DNA of 33,717 nucleotides from Acidimicrobiia bacterium. Its GTDB lineage: Bacteria; Acidobacteriota; Vicinamibacteria; Vicinamibacterales; CAVVIG01. Under the pieces are notes generated by a model. The model saw only the letters and a program-made list of their open reading frames with translations, did no database searches and was not told the DNA's origin. The position numbers were made by a program, and so were the translations under genes. The DNA lies in NCBI GenBank assembly GCA_016871175.1, contig VFZL01000043.1:1-33717 (forward strand), read 5' to 3'. This document shows positions 16,226 to 25,198 of the stretch, one piece after another (position 1 is the first letter of the stretch; each line of letters opens with the position of its first letter).

Positions 16226-19200
16226 CGTCCTGGCGACTCGTCTGGCGCAGCGTGATTTACTACTGGCGCACGAACCTCGCCATCGTGCTGGGTGTCGCCA
16301 CCGCCGTCGCGGTGTTGGCCGGTGCCTTACTCGTCGGCTACTCGGTCCGCGCCAGCCTTGCCGATCTGGTCAATCGCCGTCTTGGTTCGACCGACGCCAT
16401 CGTCGCCTCCCCACTCTTCTTCCGAGAGCGGCTCGCTGAACACCTGACGGCTGACGAGCGGTTCCAGAGCGTGTTCAGGGCAGCGGTGCCGCTCGTGGTC
16501 GCGGAAGGCGTGGTCACGGCGCAAGAGAGCGGCCGGCGCGCGAGCCGCATCAAGGTCTATGGCGTCGACGAGCGCTTCTGGCGCTTCCACGGTGTGACAC
16601 CTGTCTCTCTTGACGATCGTGAGGTCGCGGTCAGCGAGGCGCTGGCGCGCGAAATCCAGGTGCAGCCAAACGCGGCGGTTCTCGTGCGCGTACAGCGCCC
16701 ATCGGACATCCCGCTCGAATCGCTCCACGGTCGCAAGGACGATGTCGGACGAACGCTTCGGCTGACGACGCGTCGCATTCTCGACGTATCCGCGCTCGGT
16801 GAGTTCTCGCTGGACGCGCAGCAGGGAGAGGTCACAGCGGCGTTCATCCCACTCGACCGCCTGCAGGAGGCGCTGGAGGTTGGCGACCGCGCCAACACCA
16901 TCCTCGTGGCTCGGGCAGACCGTGGCACCGCGCCGAACGACATCGGCGTGACGGGCGACTCGATCCTGCGCGATGCAGTCGAGCCGGAGGACGTTGGCCT
17001 GACCATCCGCCCGTCGGACGATGGCCGAGAGGTGATCGTCAATGGTGCGGCCGGCCTTCTTGACGACCAGCGGGCGGCCGCCGTCCGGGCGTCGTCCCAG
17101 ACCGGCAGCGCGCGGCGGGAGGTATTCACGTACCTGGCGAACACGCTCCACGTCGGCGAACACCAAGTGCCGTACTCCCTCGTGACCGGGCTCGATCTGT
17201 CAACGCTTGGAGCCGGCGTCGCAGTCGGCGCCAGTGCTAACGGAATACCCCCGATCGTGCTGAATGCATGGGCTGCGAAAGAGCTGTCCGCGCAAACGGG
17301 CGACGCTCTGTCGATGGAGTACTACCTCTGGCAGGACCAGGGGCAGCTTGTGACCAAGACTGCGGATTTCCGGGTCGCCGGCATCGTGCCGATTGAGGCC
17401 GGCAATCGCGATCTCGCGCCCTCGTACCCTGGCATCAGCGATGCCACGAACCTGGCCGACTGGGATCCGCCGTTCCCATTGGAGCTTCGTCGCGTGCGAC
17501 CCGTGGACGAAGCGTACTGGGACGATCATGGGACAACGCCGAAGGCGTTCGTGGCGATTGAAACCGCCAAGCAGCTGTGGGCCTCACGATACGGCTCGGT
17601 CACAGCGATCCGAATCGGCCGCTCCGCCGATGAACCGATCGAACAGGCAGTGAACCGGGTCCGGTCTGGACTGCGGACCGCGATCACGCCGGCGACATTC
17701 GGCCTGGCGGTACGAGACATCCGCGGTCAGAACCTGTCGGCTTCCCAAGGCGCCACCGACTTCGGTGAGTACTTCATCTACTTCAGCTTCTTCCTCGTTG
17801 TCTCGGCGCTCGTCCTCGTGGTGCTCTTCTTCCGACTCGGCGTCGAGCAGCGGATCCGCGAGGTCGGTCTGCTTCGCGCCACCGGCCTCTCCCCCGGCGC
17901 GATTCGGCGCTTGTTCGTGACCGAGGGCGTGTTGCTCGCCGCGGTCGGCAGCGCTTTGGGCCTCGGTGGCGCGGTCGCGTACGCCGCAGGCCTCATCAAG
18001 GCGCTGACCACATGGTGGGTCGATGCCGTCGGCACGACTGAGCTGTCGCTGCACGTGTCGTTGCCGATGCTCCTGGCAGGGGCGGTTGGCGGCGTGCTCG
18101 CGGCGGTGGTCTGTATCTGGTGGACGCTGCGCGGACTGCGACGGGTCTCGGAACGAAGCCTCCTCGCCGGCGACCTCGCGGCGGCCGTCGGCCCATCGCC
18201 CACCACGCGCTACACGAGGATGGCAGCCGTGGGCTTGGCGACCCTTGGCGTGGTCCTGACGATCCTCGCGGGGGTGAAGATGCTCGCTCCAGCGGCTGGA
18301 TTCTTCGGCGCGGGAGCCTCGTTGCTTGCGTCCGCGTTGATCGCAGCGGGCATAGCGCTGCAGCGTCCCGCTCGGCGTGACATCAGCGGCCACGGCTGGA
18401 TGCCGGTCATGCATCTGGCCGCCAGGCAGGCTGCGCATCGTCCTGGCCGAACGGTGCTGACCATGGCCGTATTGGCGTGTGCCACGTTCATCCTCGTCAC
18501 GGTCGATGCGTTTCGTCGAGAGGGGCACTCCGGCACCTACGAGCGGTCGGGCGGCACGGGTGGCTACCAGCTCATGGTGCGGACCTCGCTCCCGATGGTG
18601 CACGATCCCACCTCGGAAGCGGGCCGGGAAGAGCTGAACCTGTTGTCGCTCGATCCGTCGACGACACTCGAGCCGCTGCGCATCCGCCCAGGTGACGACA
18701 CGAGCTGTTTGAATCTGTATCAACCGAAGAACCCTCGGATTGCAGCACCACGCGATGAGTTCCTCAGGGAAGGACGCTTCACGTTTCAGTCTTCGCTCGC
18801 CACGACGGACGAGGAAGAAGCCAACCCGTGGCTCCTTCTGAATCGCGTCGAGCCAGACGGCGCGATCCCGGTGATCGGGGACGCCAACTCCATGACGTAC
18901 GTGCTCCACCGATCCGTCGGAGATGAATTCGAGCTCGACAACGGCGGAACACCGGTGAGGCTCCGGTTCGTGGCCGCCCTGAGCGACAGCATCTTTCAGA
19001 GCGAGGTGCTGATGTCGTCCGCCAACTTCCGGCGGCTGTTCCCGGACCAGCCGGGGTATCAGATGCTGCTCGTGCAGGCGGCAGGCGATCTGCAGAAGGT
19101 CGCCGCCGATATCGAGCAAGGGCTTGGCGACACGGAAGCGGATGCGTTCGACACAGGGCAGTACTTGGCTTCGTTCCATCGCGTGGAGAACACGTACCTC

Positions 19201-19575
19201 ATGACGTTTCAGACGCTGGGCGGCCTTGGACTGCTGCTCGGCACAGTTGGCCTTGCCACGGTGCTGCTGCGCAACGTGCTCGAGCGGCGTCGAGAGCTGG
19301 CGTTGCTGTCGGCGGTCGGCTATCGTCGGTTGCACTTCGTGGTCATGGCCGCGGCCGAGAACTTGCTCGTGGTGCTGGGAGGCCTCGGTGCGGGCGCGAT
19401 CTGCGCGGCCATCGCGATAGCACCGGCCCTGGCCGAACGCGGGGGCAGGCTGCCGCTCTCGACTGGGGCATTGTTGCTGCTGGGCTCGGTGTTCGTCGTC
19501 GCAATGCTCTCGTCCCTCGCAGCCATGGCGGCGGCGACGCGCTCCCCGTTGCTAGACGCCCTGCGGTCGGAGTGA
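16222..19575 (+). CDS. Large FtsX-type ABC permease (two FtsX domains)
   Basis: This 1117-residue permease partners the ATPase just upstream. A membrane helix near residues 14-36 (AIVLGVATAVAVLAGALLVGY) is followed by a large periplasmic region of about 470 residues. The first FtsX core has helices around YFIYFSFFLVVSALVLVVLF plus the cytoplasmic REVGLLRATGLS coupling segment. Next come a middle cluster of helices, a second periplasmic region, and a C-terminal FtsX core with ELALLSAVGYRRLH. The GTG at 16222 is chosen because it overlaps the ATPase stop; an in-frame extension to 16039 lies inside the ATPase gene. LolC/E proteins are about 400 residues with one FtsX core, so this is the fused double form seen in macrolide-exporter-like permeases. 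No frameshift occurs over 3.3 kb. Confidence 0.9.
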   Translation: MTSWRLVWRSVIYYWRTNLAIVLGVATAVAVLAGALLVGYSVRASLADLVNRRLGSTDAIVASPLFFRERLAEHLTADERFQSVFRAAVPLVVAEGVVTAQESGRRASRIKVYGVDERFWRFHGVTPVSLDDREVAVSEALAREIQVQPNAAVLVRVQRPSDIPLESLHGRKDDVGRTLRLTTRRILDVSALGEFSLDAQQGEVTAAFIPLDRLQEALEVGDRANTILVARADRGTAPNDIGVTGDSILRDAVEPEDVGLTIRPSDDGREVIVNGAAGLLDDQRAAAVRASSQTGSARREVFTYLANTLHVGEHQVPYSLVTGLDLSTLGAGVAVGASANGIPPIVLNAWAAKELSAQTGDALSMEYYLWQDQGQLVTKTADFRVAGIVPIEAGNRDLAPSYPGISDATNLADWDPPFPLELRRVRPVDEAYWDDHGTTPKAFVAIETAKQLWASRYGSVTAIRIGRSADEPIEQAVNRVRSGLRTAITPATFGLAVRDIRGQNLSASQGATDFGEYFIYFSFFLVVSALVLVVLFFRLGVEQRIREVGLLRATGLSPGAIRRLFVTEGVLLAAVGSALGLGGAVAYAAGLIKALTTWWVDAVGTTELSLHVSLPMLLAGAVGGVLAAVVCIWWTLRGLRRVSERSLLAGDLAAAVGPSPTTRYTRMAAVGLATLGVVLTILAGVKMLAPAAGFFGAGASLLASALIAAGIALQRPARRDISGHGWMPVMHLAARQAAHRPGRTVLTMAVLACATFILVTVDAFRREGHSGTYERSGGTGGYQLMVRTSLPMVHDPTSEAGREELNLLSLDPSTTLEPLRIRPGDDTSCLNLYQPKNPRIAAPRDEFLREGRFTFQSSLATTDEEEANPWLLLNRVEPDGAIPVIGDANSMTYVLHRSVGDEFELDNGGTPVRLRFVAALSDSIFQSEVLMSSANFRRLFPDQPGYQMLLVQAAGDLQKVAADIEQGLGDTEADAFDTGQYLASFHRVENTYLMTFQTLGGLGLLLGTVGLATVLLRNVLERRRELALLSAVGYRRLHFVVMAAAENLLVVLGGLGAGAICAAIAIAPALAERGGRLPLSTGALLLLGSVFVVAMLSSLAAMAAATRSPLLDALRSE

Positions 19576-19588
19576 CACGAGGAGTGAG

Positions 19589-20944
19589 ATGACCATCCGA
19601 GACGATCGAAGCCGTCGAGCACGGGTCCAGGCCAGCCCCGTCCTGGCCACGTGGGTGGCGACCGTATGTATCGCTGCCGCGCTCACTTGGGCTCACACGA
19701 TCCGGTCGGTGGCGCAGACTCGGCCTGAGCAGCCGGCGACTGACGTGTCGGTCCATTTGGTGCCGGTCGAGGGCGAGGCAGCGAAGCACTGGTCACGCTG
19801 GCGTGGACCTTCCGGCCAGGGTCTCGTTTCAGGCAGCGGATACCTCGACCGCTGGTCGGCGACCGAGAACGTTCGATGGAAAGCCCAGATACCGGGCGCC
19901 GGCAACTCTTCGCCGATTGTCTGGCGAGATCGGATCTACCTCACCACGGCCCGCGACAACGGTCGCCGCTTGTCGCTCATCGCGTTCGATCGCGCGAGTG
20001 GCAAGCTGGTCTGGGAAGTGTACGCGCCCGCGGGCGCCGACGATCGCGCGCATCCGAAAAACGGTCATGCATCGGGAACACCGGCCACCGATGGTGAGCG
20101 GATCTACGTGTCGTTCGGCAGCCGCGGCCTCTTCGCGTTCGATCCGAACGGTCAGGTCGTCTGGCAACGAGCGGTAGGCGACATCGCCAACTACCACGGT
20201 CCGGCGGGCTCGGTGCTGCTGCACCGCAACCGGGTGATCCTCTATCAGGACCACGACCGGGGAGGCTTCATCGCCGCGTTCGATGCCAGAACAGGGGCCC
20301 AGGTGTGGCGGATGCCACGCCCACAATCGGTGGGATGGGGCACCCCGATCGCCGTTCGCGTGGGCGACCACGACGAGATCATTGTCAACGGACAGTCTCA
20401 CGTGATGGCCTACAACCCGGATACCGGAGCGGAGCTGTGGCGTTGCCGAGGCATGAGCTTCGAGGTGATTCCGACACCGGTTGTCGGCTACGGACTCGTG
20501 TTCTGCTCCTCGGGTCGAGCGGGACCCACGCTGGCCATCCGACCTGGCGGACGAGGCGACGTCACCGAAAGCCACCTGGCCTGGAGCACGCCGCGAGGAT
20601 CGCCGTTCGTCCCCTCACCCATCCTGTACCAGGACGTGCTCTACACCATCAACGACATGGCCAGCATCGTCACGGCTTTCGAGGCGCGAACCGGCAAGGT
20701 GTTCTGGCAAGGCCGGCTGGGGCAAGCCCAACGGGAAGGCTTCTCCGCGTCGCCGGTGGCCGTGGACGGCAAGGTGTTCTTCACCAACGATCAGGGCGAC
20801 ACGTTCGTCCTCAAAGCCGGCGCGACGTTCGAGCTCTTGCACGTCAACGTGATCGGCGAGCGTACTCTTGCGTCCCCCGCACTCGTCGACGGCACGTGGT
20901 ACATCCGCACTGACCGACAGCTGATGGCCATCGGCCCGTCTTGA
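19589..20944 (+). CDS. Exported PQQ-type (Trp-docking) beta-propeller protein
   Basis: This 451-residue protein has an N-terminal hydrophobic signal or anchor (TWVATVCIAAALTWAH) and then repeated propeller blades carrying the A-x-D-x-x-TG-x-x-x-W pattern: IAFDRASGKLVWEVYA, AFDARTGAQVWRMP, AYNPDTGAELWRCRG and AFEARTGKVFWQGR. The opening HWSRWRGPSGQG occurs in the PQQ-like propeller family common in Acidobacteriota and Planctomycetota. These proteins resemble quinoprotein dehydrogenases but mostly lack assigned activity, and many may be scaffolds like BamB. It starts 13 bases after the permease with GAGGAG upstream, so it may be the extracytoplasmic partner of that ABC system. This is inferred from position only. 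Confidence 0.85.
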   Translation: MTIRDDRSRRARVQASPVLATWVATVCIAAALTWAHTIRSVAQTRPEQPATDVSVHLVPVEGEAAKHWSRWRGPSGQGLVSGSGYLDRWSATENVRWKAQIPGAGNSSPIVWRDRIYLTTARDNGRRLSLIAFDRASGKLVWEVYAPAGADDRAHPKNGHASGTPATDGERIYVSFGSRGLFAFDPNGQVVWQRAVGDIANYHGPAGSVLLHRNRVILYQDHDRGGFIAAFDARTGAQVWRMPRPQSVGWGTPIAVRVGDHDEIIVNGQSHVMAYNPDTGAELWRCRGMSFEVIPTPVVGYGLVFCSSGRAGPTLAIRPGGRGDVTESHLAWSTPRGSPFVPSPILYQDVLYTINDMASIVTAFEARTGKVFWQGRLGQAQREGFSASPVAVDGKVFFTNDQGDTFVLKAGATFELLHVNVIGERTLASPALVDGTWYIRTDRQLMAIGPS

Positions 20945-21071
20945 GTCCGTCAGAGTTGGAGTGGTTGGTCGAGTGGGGGCTTGTCGCGCGAGCGCGCCAC
21001 GCGTTGGTGGCATGGACCCACTCCGACTCGAATGCTTCGCAAGGACAGACAGGAGCCCGTATGATCAATCG

Positions 21072-22265
21072 ATGAACGTCGGTCGCCGGCGAGCGCTCTT
21101 GACGATGGTCTCTGCGGGCGCCTGGCTGTCCATCGAACGATGGCTCGATGCAGCATCGCGAGCCCAACCCTCGCGGACACAAGACAAGCGTCTCGTCGGC
21201 GCACGCCTGGTCAGGACCCTGCCCCTCGGGCGACTGGACCGTCGTCCGAGGCCTCCGATGCACACACTGCTCGGGGCGGGGCTCGACGGGCGGCAGTTCA
21301 CGGATCTCTCGACCCTGTCATCGGAGACGCTTCTCACGCCGACGGCGCGTTTCTACATTCGAACGGCCGCGCCATCGAGGCTGCCAGAGGCGTCTAGGTG
21401 GCTCGTGACGATGGGCGGAGGCGGGCGCGCGGAGCATGCGCTCAGGCTGGATGAACTGCAGGCGCAGGCTCGACCGATGGGCGTGCACCTCCTCGAGTGC
21501 GCCGGTAACAATGACCCGGCCAACTTCGGGCTTCTCAGCGCGGCGGCGTGGGCCGGAGTGCCAATAGGGTGGGTGCTGGATCGGTTCGCCGCCGACTCCC
21601 AGTTCAGACGAGTCCGCGTGACAGGGTTCGATGACGAGCAACCCTCGACCACCTCTGTCCCTGGGGCGGCGTGGATCTTCACACGTGAAGAGCTCGAGGA
21701 GCGCGGCGCGTTCTTGGCAACCATGATGAACGGTGAGCCGCTCACGGCCCATCATGGCGCACCGATCAGGCTGGTCGTACCCAACTACTACGGCTGCAGT
21801 GCCATCAAATGGGTCACGCGCATCGACGCCGTGTCGAACGACGAACCGGCGACGACACACATGCGGGAGTTCTCGACGCGCACGCACCAGGTTGGGATGC
21901 CTAGCCTCGCACGCGAATACGAGCCGCCCGTGATCGACCTCGCGGCCACGCCCGTCCGCGTCGAGGAATGGGCCACGTCGGACGACCGGGGCGCCGAGCG
22001 GCGGCTGTACCGGGTGGTCGGCATCCGCTGGGGTGGATCAGCACGGCGCGTCATGCTGACCATCCGCTTCAGCCATCGCGAGCCGTTCGTGCCGGTGGAC
22101 GAATGCGCTGACGCCGACTCGACGCCGTCGTGGAGCTTGTGGTCGCACGTGTGGACACCGTCAGAACCGGGGCGCTATCAGATCGCCCTTCGGGCGACCG
22201 ATCGTGCGATTCGGACGCGGCGCTTGGACGTGTACTACTACACGCGCGAAGTCGACGTCGGCTGA
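21072..22265 (+). CDS. Tat-exported sulfite-oxidase-like molybdopterin enzyme
   Basis: This 397-residue protein starts MNVGRRRALLTMVSAGAWLS, a Tat-type leader (twin Arg before a hydrophobic run). The sulfite oxidase fold follows: the molybdenum-ligating Cys143 in HLLECAGNNDPANFG, then PIRLVVPNYYGCSAIKWVTRI, and a C-terminal dimerisation domain with YRVVGIRWGG...SLWSHVWTPSEPGRYQIALRATD. The family includes sulfite dehydrogenases and many oxidoreductases of unknown substrate. There is no heme motif (CxxCH), so electrons must leave through a separate carrier. The ATG at 21072 is chosen over an upstream in-frame start at 20961 because it places the Tat motif at the N-terminus. It follows the propeller gene by 127 bases. 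Confidence 0.88.
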   Translation: MNVGRRRALLTMVSAGAWLSIERWLDAASRAQPSRTQDKRLVGARLVRTLPLGRLDRRPRPPMHTLLGAGLDGRQFTDLSTLSSETLLTPTARFYIRTAAPSRLPEASRWLVTMGGGGRAEHALRLDELQAQARPMGVHLLECAGNNDPANFGLLSAAAWAGVPIGWVLDRFAADSQFRRVRVTGFDDEQPSTTSVPGAAWIFTREELEERGAFLATMMNGEPLTAHHGAPIRLVVPNYYGCSAIKWVTRIDAVSNDEPATTHMREFSTRTHQVGMPSLAREYEPPVIDLAATPVRVEEWATSDDRGAERRLYRVVGIRWGGSARRVMLTIRFSHREPFVPVDECADADSTPSWSLWSHVWTPSEPGRYQIALRATDRAIRTRRLDVYYYTREVDVG

Positions 22266-22321
22266 TGACCGCCGACCTCGACGGGCTGCTACTCTCGCCG
22301 CAACGCCTGCGCCCACAGTCA

Positions 22322-22342
22322 CCGCCTCGCGTGAAGAGGCGG
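22322..22342 (+). terminator. Hairpin without T-tract after the molybdoenzyme gene
   Basis: CCGCCTC and GAGGCGG form a perfect seven-base stem around a seven-base loop, 57 bases after the molybdoenzyme stop and 27 before the next ATG. No run of T follows, so intrinsic termination is doubtful; it could instead sit in the leader of the DUF4159 gene. Confidence 0.3.
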
Positions 22343-22368
22343 GTCCGGACCTCGCGTAAGATCACCCC

Positions 22369-23199
22369 ATGGCAGCCGTGAGACTACCCCGGCGACTCGC
22401 GCCGGCCTGCCTTGCCGCGCTCGTCGTCACGATTCTGGCCGTGGTCGCCTCGGCTCAGGGGCGGCGATTCGGCCGGTTCGGCGGTGAACGCCCCAACTCA
22501 GAGCTTGTTCACGAGAACCCGACCTACGATGGCCGATTCGTGTTTCTCCGCGTGAACTACCAAACCGCGCCTGGAGGATTCTGGTACGGGGGCCTCCCGG
22601 CGTGGGCGCACGGCTATCCGCTTGCGGAACAGAACCTGCTCCGGATCCTCAAGGAGGTGACCTTCATCGACCCGAGGCTTGACGGCGTGGCCAGTATCAG
22701 CTTGGACAGCCCCGAGTTGTTTCGGTATCCGCTCGCCTATCTGATCGAGGTCGGCTGGTGGGAGATGAGCGACGCAGAGGCCACCAACGTCCGAGCGTAC
22801 CTGGAGAAGGGTGGCTTCATTCTGGTCGACGATTTCAAGGTGCGTGGGTGGGGCGGCGGCATGGGCGGCGGCGGCTGGGACGTGTTCGCCGACAACATGC
22901 GCCGTGTCATGCCCCAGGGCCGCTTCTACGATCTCGATGTGACGCACCCGATCTTTCACTCGTTTTTCGAGATCCCGTCATTCGACATCATCCCGCAGGC
23001 TTACAACGCCGGACGGCCGGTGTTCCGCGCCCTCTTCCAGGACAACGATCCCTCGAAGCGAATGCTGATGATGATCAACTACAACACGGACGTGTCGCAG
23101 TTCTGGGAGTGGTCCGCGCGAGGATTCCGACCGGTGGGCGAGACGAACGAGGCGTACAAGCTAGGCGTGAACTACCTCATGTACGCGATGACCCACTGA
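22369..23199 (+). CDS. Secreted DUF4159-domain protein
   Basis: This 276-residue protein has a signal peptide (CLAALVVTILAVVASAQG) and one DUF4159 domain. Segments seen in this family include FVFLRVNYQTAPGGFWYGG, AEQNLLRILKEVTFIDP, the block YLIEVGWWEMSDAEATNVR followed by KGGFILVDDF, and HPIFHSFFEIPSF. The family has a flavodoxin or glutamine-amidotransferase-like fold and no proven reaction. A Gly-rich insert (GWGGGMGGGGWD) lies in the middle. It is convergent with the DUF6152 gene, with 148 bases between their stops that hold no recognisable gene. Confidence 0.85.
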   Translation: MAAVRLPRRLAPACLAALVVTILAVVASAQGRRFGRFGGERPNSELVHENPTYDGRFVFLRVNYQTAPGGFWYGGLPAWAHGYPLAEQNLLRILKEVTFIDPRLDGVASISLDSPELFRYPLAYLIEVGWWEMSDAEATNVRAYLEKGGFILVDDFKVRGWGGGMGGGGWDVFADNMRRVMPQGRFYDLDVTHPIFHSFFEIPSFDIIPQAYNAGRPVFRALFQDNDPSKRMLMMINYNTDVSQFWEWSARGFRPVGETNEAYKLGVNYLMYAMTH

Positions 23200-23347
23200 C
23201 TCGGTCGCTGGCCGCCGAGTCGTTGGAGGTGGTGAGCGGGTCGTCGCCGCAACCTCGGGCGTCAACACCGTGTTTCGCCGAGCGCGGCGGCAGGGTTCGA
23301 CCTCTGGTCCAAACCACGCGCCGCCGCCTCAAGTCGACGGGGCCGGC

Positions 23348-23788
23348 CTAGCGCCCGGGCTCTGTCGGGTCTCGCCCGTCGCGTGGCGCGCCGGTGCCCG
23401 AGGACCCGACAAACAACTTCTTCCCGTCGGGCAGCGTGAGGTCACGACCGTTGGCGCGGTTGGACCCATCCTTGGCCTGATAGCCTTCGACCGAGATTTC
23501 GGTGCCGGCGACGAGCGAGTTGCGGGTGATACCGCGCCGCGCCAGGGTGTTCGGCGTGCCACCCTCGACCATCCACACTTCCGAGGCGCCGCCCGCTTTC
23601 TTGACCTCGACATGGATCCAGGCGTGGGGGTTCACCCACTCCACCTTGACCACCTTCCCCTTCAGTGAGATTGGCCGATTGGCATCGAATTCCGCTGAGA
23701 ACGCGTGATGCGCCGCGACGCGCATTCCACCACTCACAACTGCCATCGCCACACCGATCGTCAGCGCGAACGCTTTCAAGTTCCGCAT
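23348..23788 (-). CDS. DUF6152 family secreted protein
   Basis: This 146-residue secreted protein has an N-terminal signal (ALTIGVAMAVVSGGMRVAAHH) and the DUF6152 pattern AHHAFSAEFDANRPISLKG, then VEWVNPHAWIHVEV and TEISVEGYQAKDGSNRANGR. The function of the family is unknown. It forms a small beta-rich domain and in Acidobacteriota and alphaproteobacteria is often found beside PQQ dehydrogenases. Here it is the last gene of a four-gene minus-strand run and starts 21 bases after its neighbour's stop. The stop is TAG. Confidence 0.82.
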   Translation of the reverse strand: MRNLKAFALTIGVAMAVVSGGMRVAAHHAFSAEFDANRPISLKGKVVKVEWVNPHAWIHVEVKKAGGASEVWMVEGGTPNTLARRGITRNSLVAGTEISVEGYQAKDGSNRANGRDLTLPDGKKLFVGSSGTGAPRDGRDPTEPGR

Positions 23789-23809
23789 CGCCCTACCCCT
23801 TCTTGAGTT

Positions 23810-24628
23810 CTAGTTCGACTTCTTGCGCAAATGCCCGTACATCAGTTCTTCGACGAACTCGACGCACTTGTATTCGAGTAGCTGAACATTCCTTTCGAGC
23901 CGGCGATAGAGCGGCATGCTGATCTTCCAGGGCCGCGTAAACACCTTCGGATCCGTGATCGTCGCTTCGTACAGGAGCGCATCAGGACTGGTCGCGGTGT
24001 AGCGCTCGGTGACCGTCAACTCCTCGCTGTGGTGGTTGCCTGCGCGATCGAACCAGGTCGCATCGTTGAAGCTATTCACATCAACGACGAGCGTTTCACC
24101 CTCCCACCGACCGAGTGAGTGGCCCATCCAGGTTTCAAAGGGAGCCTCGGACTTCGAGTTCATGTAGACCGTGCGTGTCGCGCTGGCGAACTCGTACGCC
24201 AGCAGGATGTGCGACGGCGTCTGCACGATCTGGAAGGGATACGGCATGTAGGTCGCCCGCGGGACGCCCGGCGAATAGCACTTGATCTCAGGGTCCGAGG
24301 TCAACCAATTCTGGGCGTTCTGCCTCTTCTTCTCGAGCGCTTCAGGCTTGTAGGGAATCTCATTGCCCTCGACGACGCCGAGGCCGCCGGGGACGCTGAA
24401 CGCGGCGCCGAGGGAGAAGACCGGACCCTGCCGGGCGGCGTGATCCTGGAGATCCCAATTGGCGGTATTCATCGCCTGCCAGATCCCATTCAAGTTGGGC
24501 TTCCCGTCAGGCGCGCGGGGTGCACGGAACGTCCGGGGAGCCTGTCCCTCCGTGGGCTGGCTGGTCAGCGAAAGCGTGGCAGCAATCGCCACGGCAACGA
24601 CGAGGGGGGTGGTAAGCCAAAGTTTCAT
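23810..24628 (-). CDS. Conserved secreted protein of unknown function
   Basis: This 272-residue exported protein starts MKLWLTTPLVVAVAIAATLS; the ATG at 24628 overlaps the upstream stop (ATGA). I recognise the general pattern PDGKPNLNGIWQAMN, SLGRWEGETLVVDVNSFND and VTERYTATSPDALLYEATI as a family seen many times in Acidobacteriota and some proteobacteria without assigned function. It is rich in beta strands, with no metal or heme motif and no obvious catalytic triad. Its place between a lipocalin-like protein and DUF6152, downstream of a PQQ dehydrogenase, suggests a shared role in handling a hydrophobic or aromatic substrate in the periplasm. This is inference from context. Confidence 0.75.
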   Translation of the reverse strand: MKLWLTTPLVVAVAIAATLSLTSQPTEGQAPRTFRAPRAPDGKPNLNGIWQAMNTANWDLQDHAARQGPVFSLGAAFSVPGGLGVVEGNEIPYKPEALEKKRQNAQNWLTSDPEIKCYSPGVPRATYMPYPFQIVQTPSHILLAYEFASATRTVYMNSKSEAPFETWMGHSLGRWEGETLVVDVNSFNDATWFDRAGNHHSEELTVTERYTATSPDALLYEATITDPKVFTRPWKISMPLYRRLERNVQLLEYKCVEFVEELMYGHLRKKSN

Positions 24629-25167
24629 CGGTACTTGTCCCATTGGAGCCGGCCCACGATACGCTCGCCGTCTTTAACCGTCAAGAACAGCGAATTGCCG
24701 TCGGGCGAGAACTCGAAATAGCGGGTCAGGTCCGATCCCACCATGTTCGGGTTGACCGCCCCCTGCACATGGTGTGTGACCGAACGCTTCACCGGGTCGA
24801 TATCGTACGCGCCGAAATACGAGATGAAATTCGAGCAGGCCGTCGCGCGCTCGTGCTCCGTGGGCGGCGTACTTGCAAACCGCTTGTGGTTTTCACGCAT
24901 GAGCTGCGCCGACATCCGACCCGCGCCATCATAGCTGATCTGGCCGACGGTGTACGGCAGCACCGTCTCTTTTCCCGCCTGGTCGTAGCTGCGGTACCAG
25001 ACCAGACGGTAGCTTCCCACCAACTGCCCGCGAATCTTTTCCACGTCAGCCGATTGCGCCATCATGCTCGGAGCCGTCGCCGCGATCGCCGCGATGGCGA
25101 CCGCCCCCGCCATCCCGCGCCACCTGCGCCGCACGAACGCAACCGCCGCTGGTCTGTCAGCCCTCAT
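24625..25167 (-). CDS. Secreted lipocalin-like domain protein
   Basis: This 180-residue protein has a signal peptide (MAGAVAIAAIAATAPSMMAQ) and a lipocalin-like (Lipocalin_5) beta-barrel: QLVGSYRLVWYRSYDQAG, VGQISYDGAGRMSAQLM, and a closing SLFLTVKDGERIVGRLQW. Such small barrels bind hydrophobic molecules, and some act as isomerases or hydrolases. The stop overlaps the next gene's ATG, and the PQQ dehydrogenase ends 31 bases upstream, so the genes are co-transcribed. The ligand is unknown. Confidence 0.78.
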   Translation of the reverse strand: MRADRPAAVAFVRRRWRGMAGAVAIAAIAATAPSMMAQSADVEKIRGQLVGSYRLVWYRSYDQAGKETVLPYTVGQISYDGAGRMSAQLMRENHKRFASTPPTEHERATACSNFISYFGAYDIDPVKRSVTHHVQGAVNPNMVGSDLTRYFEFSPDGNSLFLTVKDGERIVGRLQWDKYR

Positions 25168-25198
25168 ATACTCGGCTCCACGCTTTCAGCTCTCCGTC

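Noticed and set aside
17584-19335. Minus-strand open frame of 583 codons inside the FtsX permease gene
   Set aside because: The permease on the plus strand has strong domain patterns; the antisense translation is low-complexity Arg/Gln/His.
22329-22342. CRISPR or other repeat array
   Set aside because: Apart from the heptamer array and short direct repeats, no regularly spaced repeats of 20 bases or more were seen anywhere in the window.
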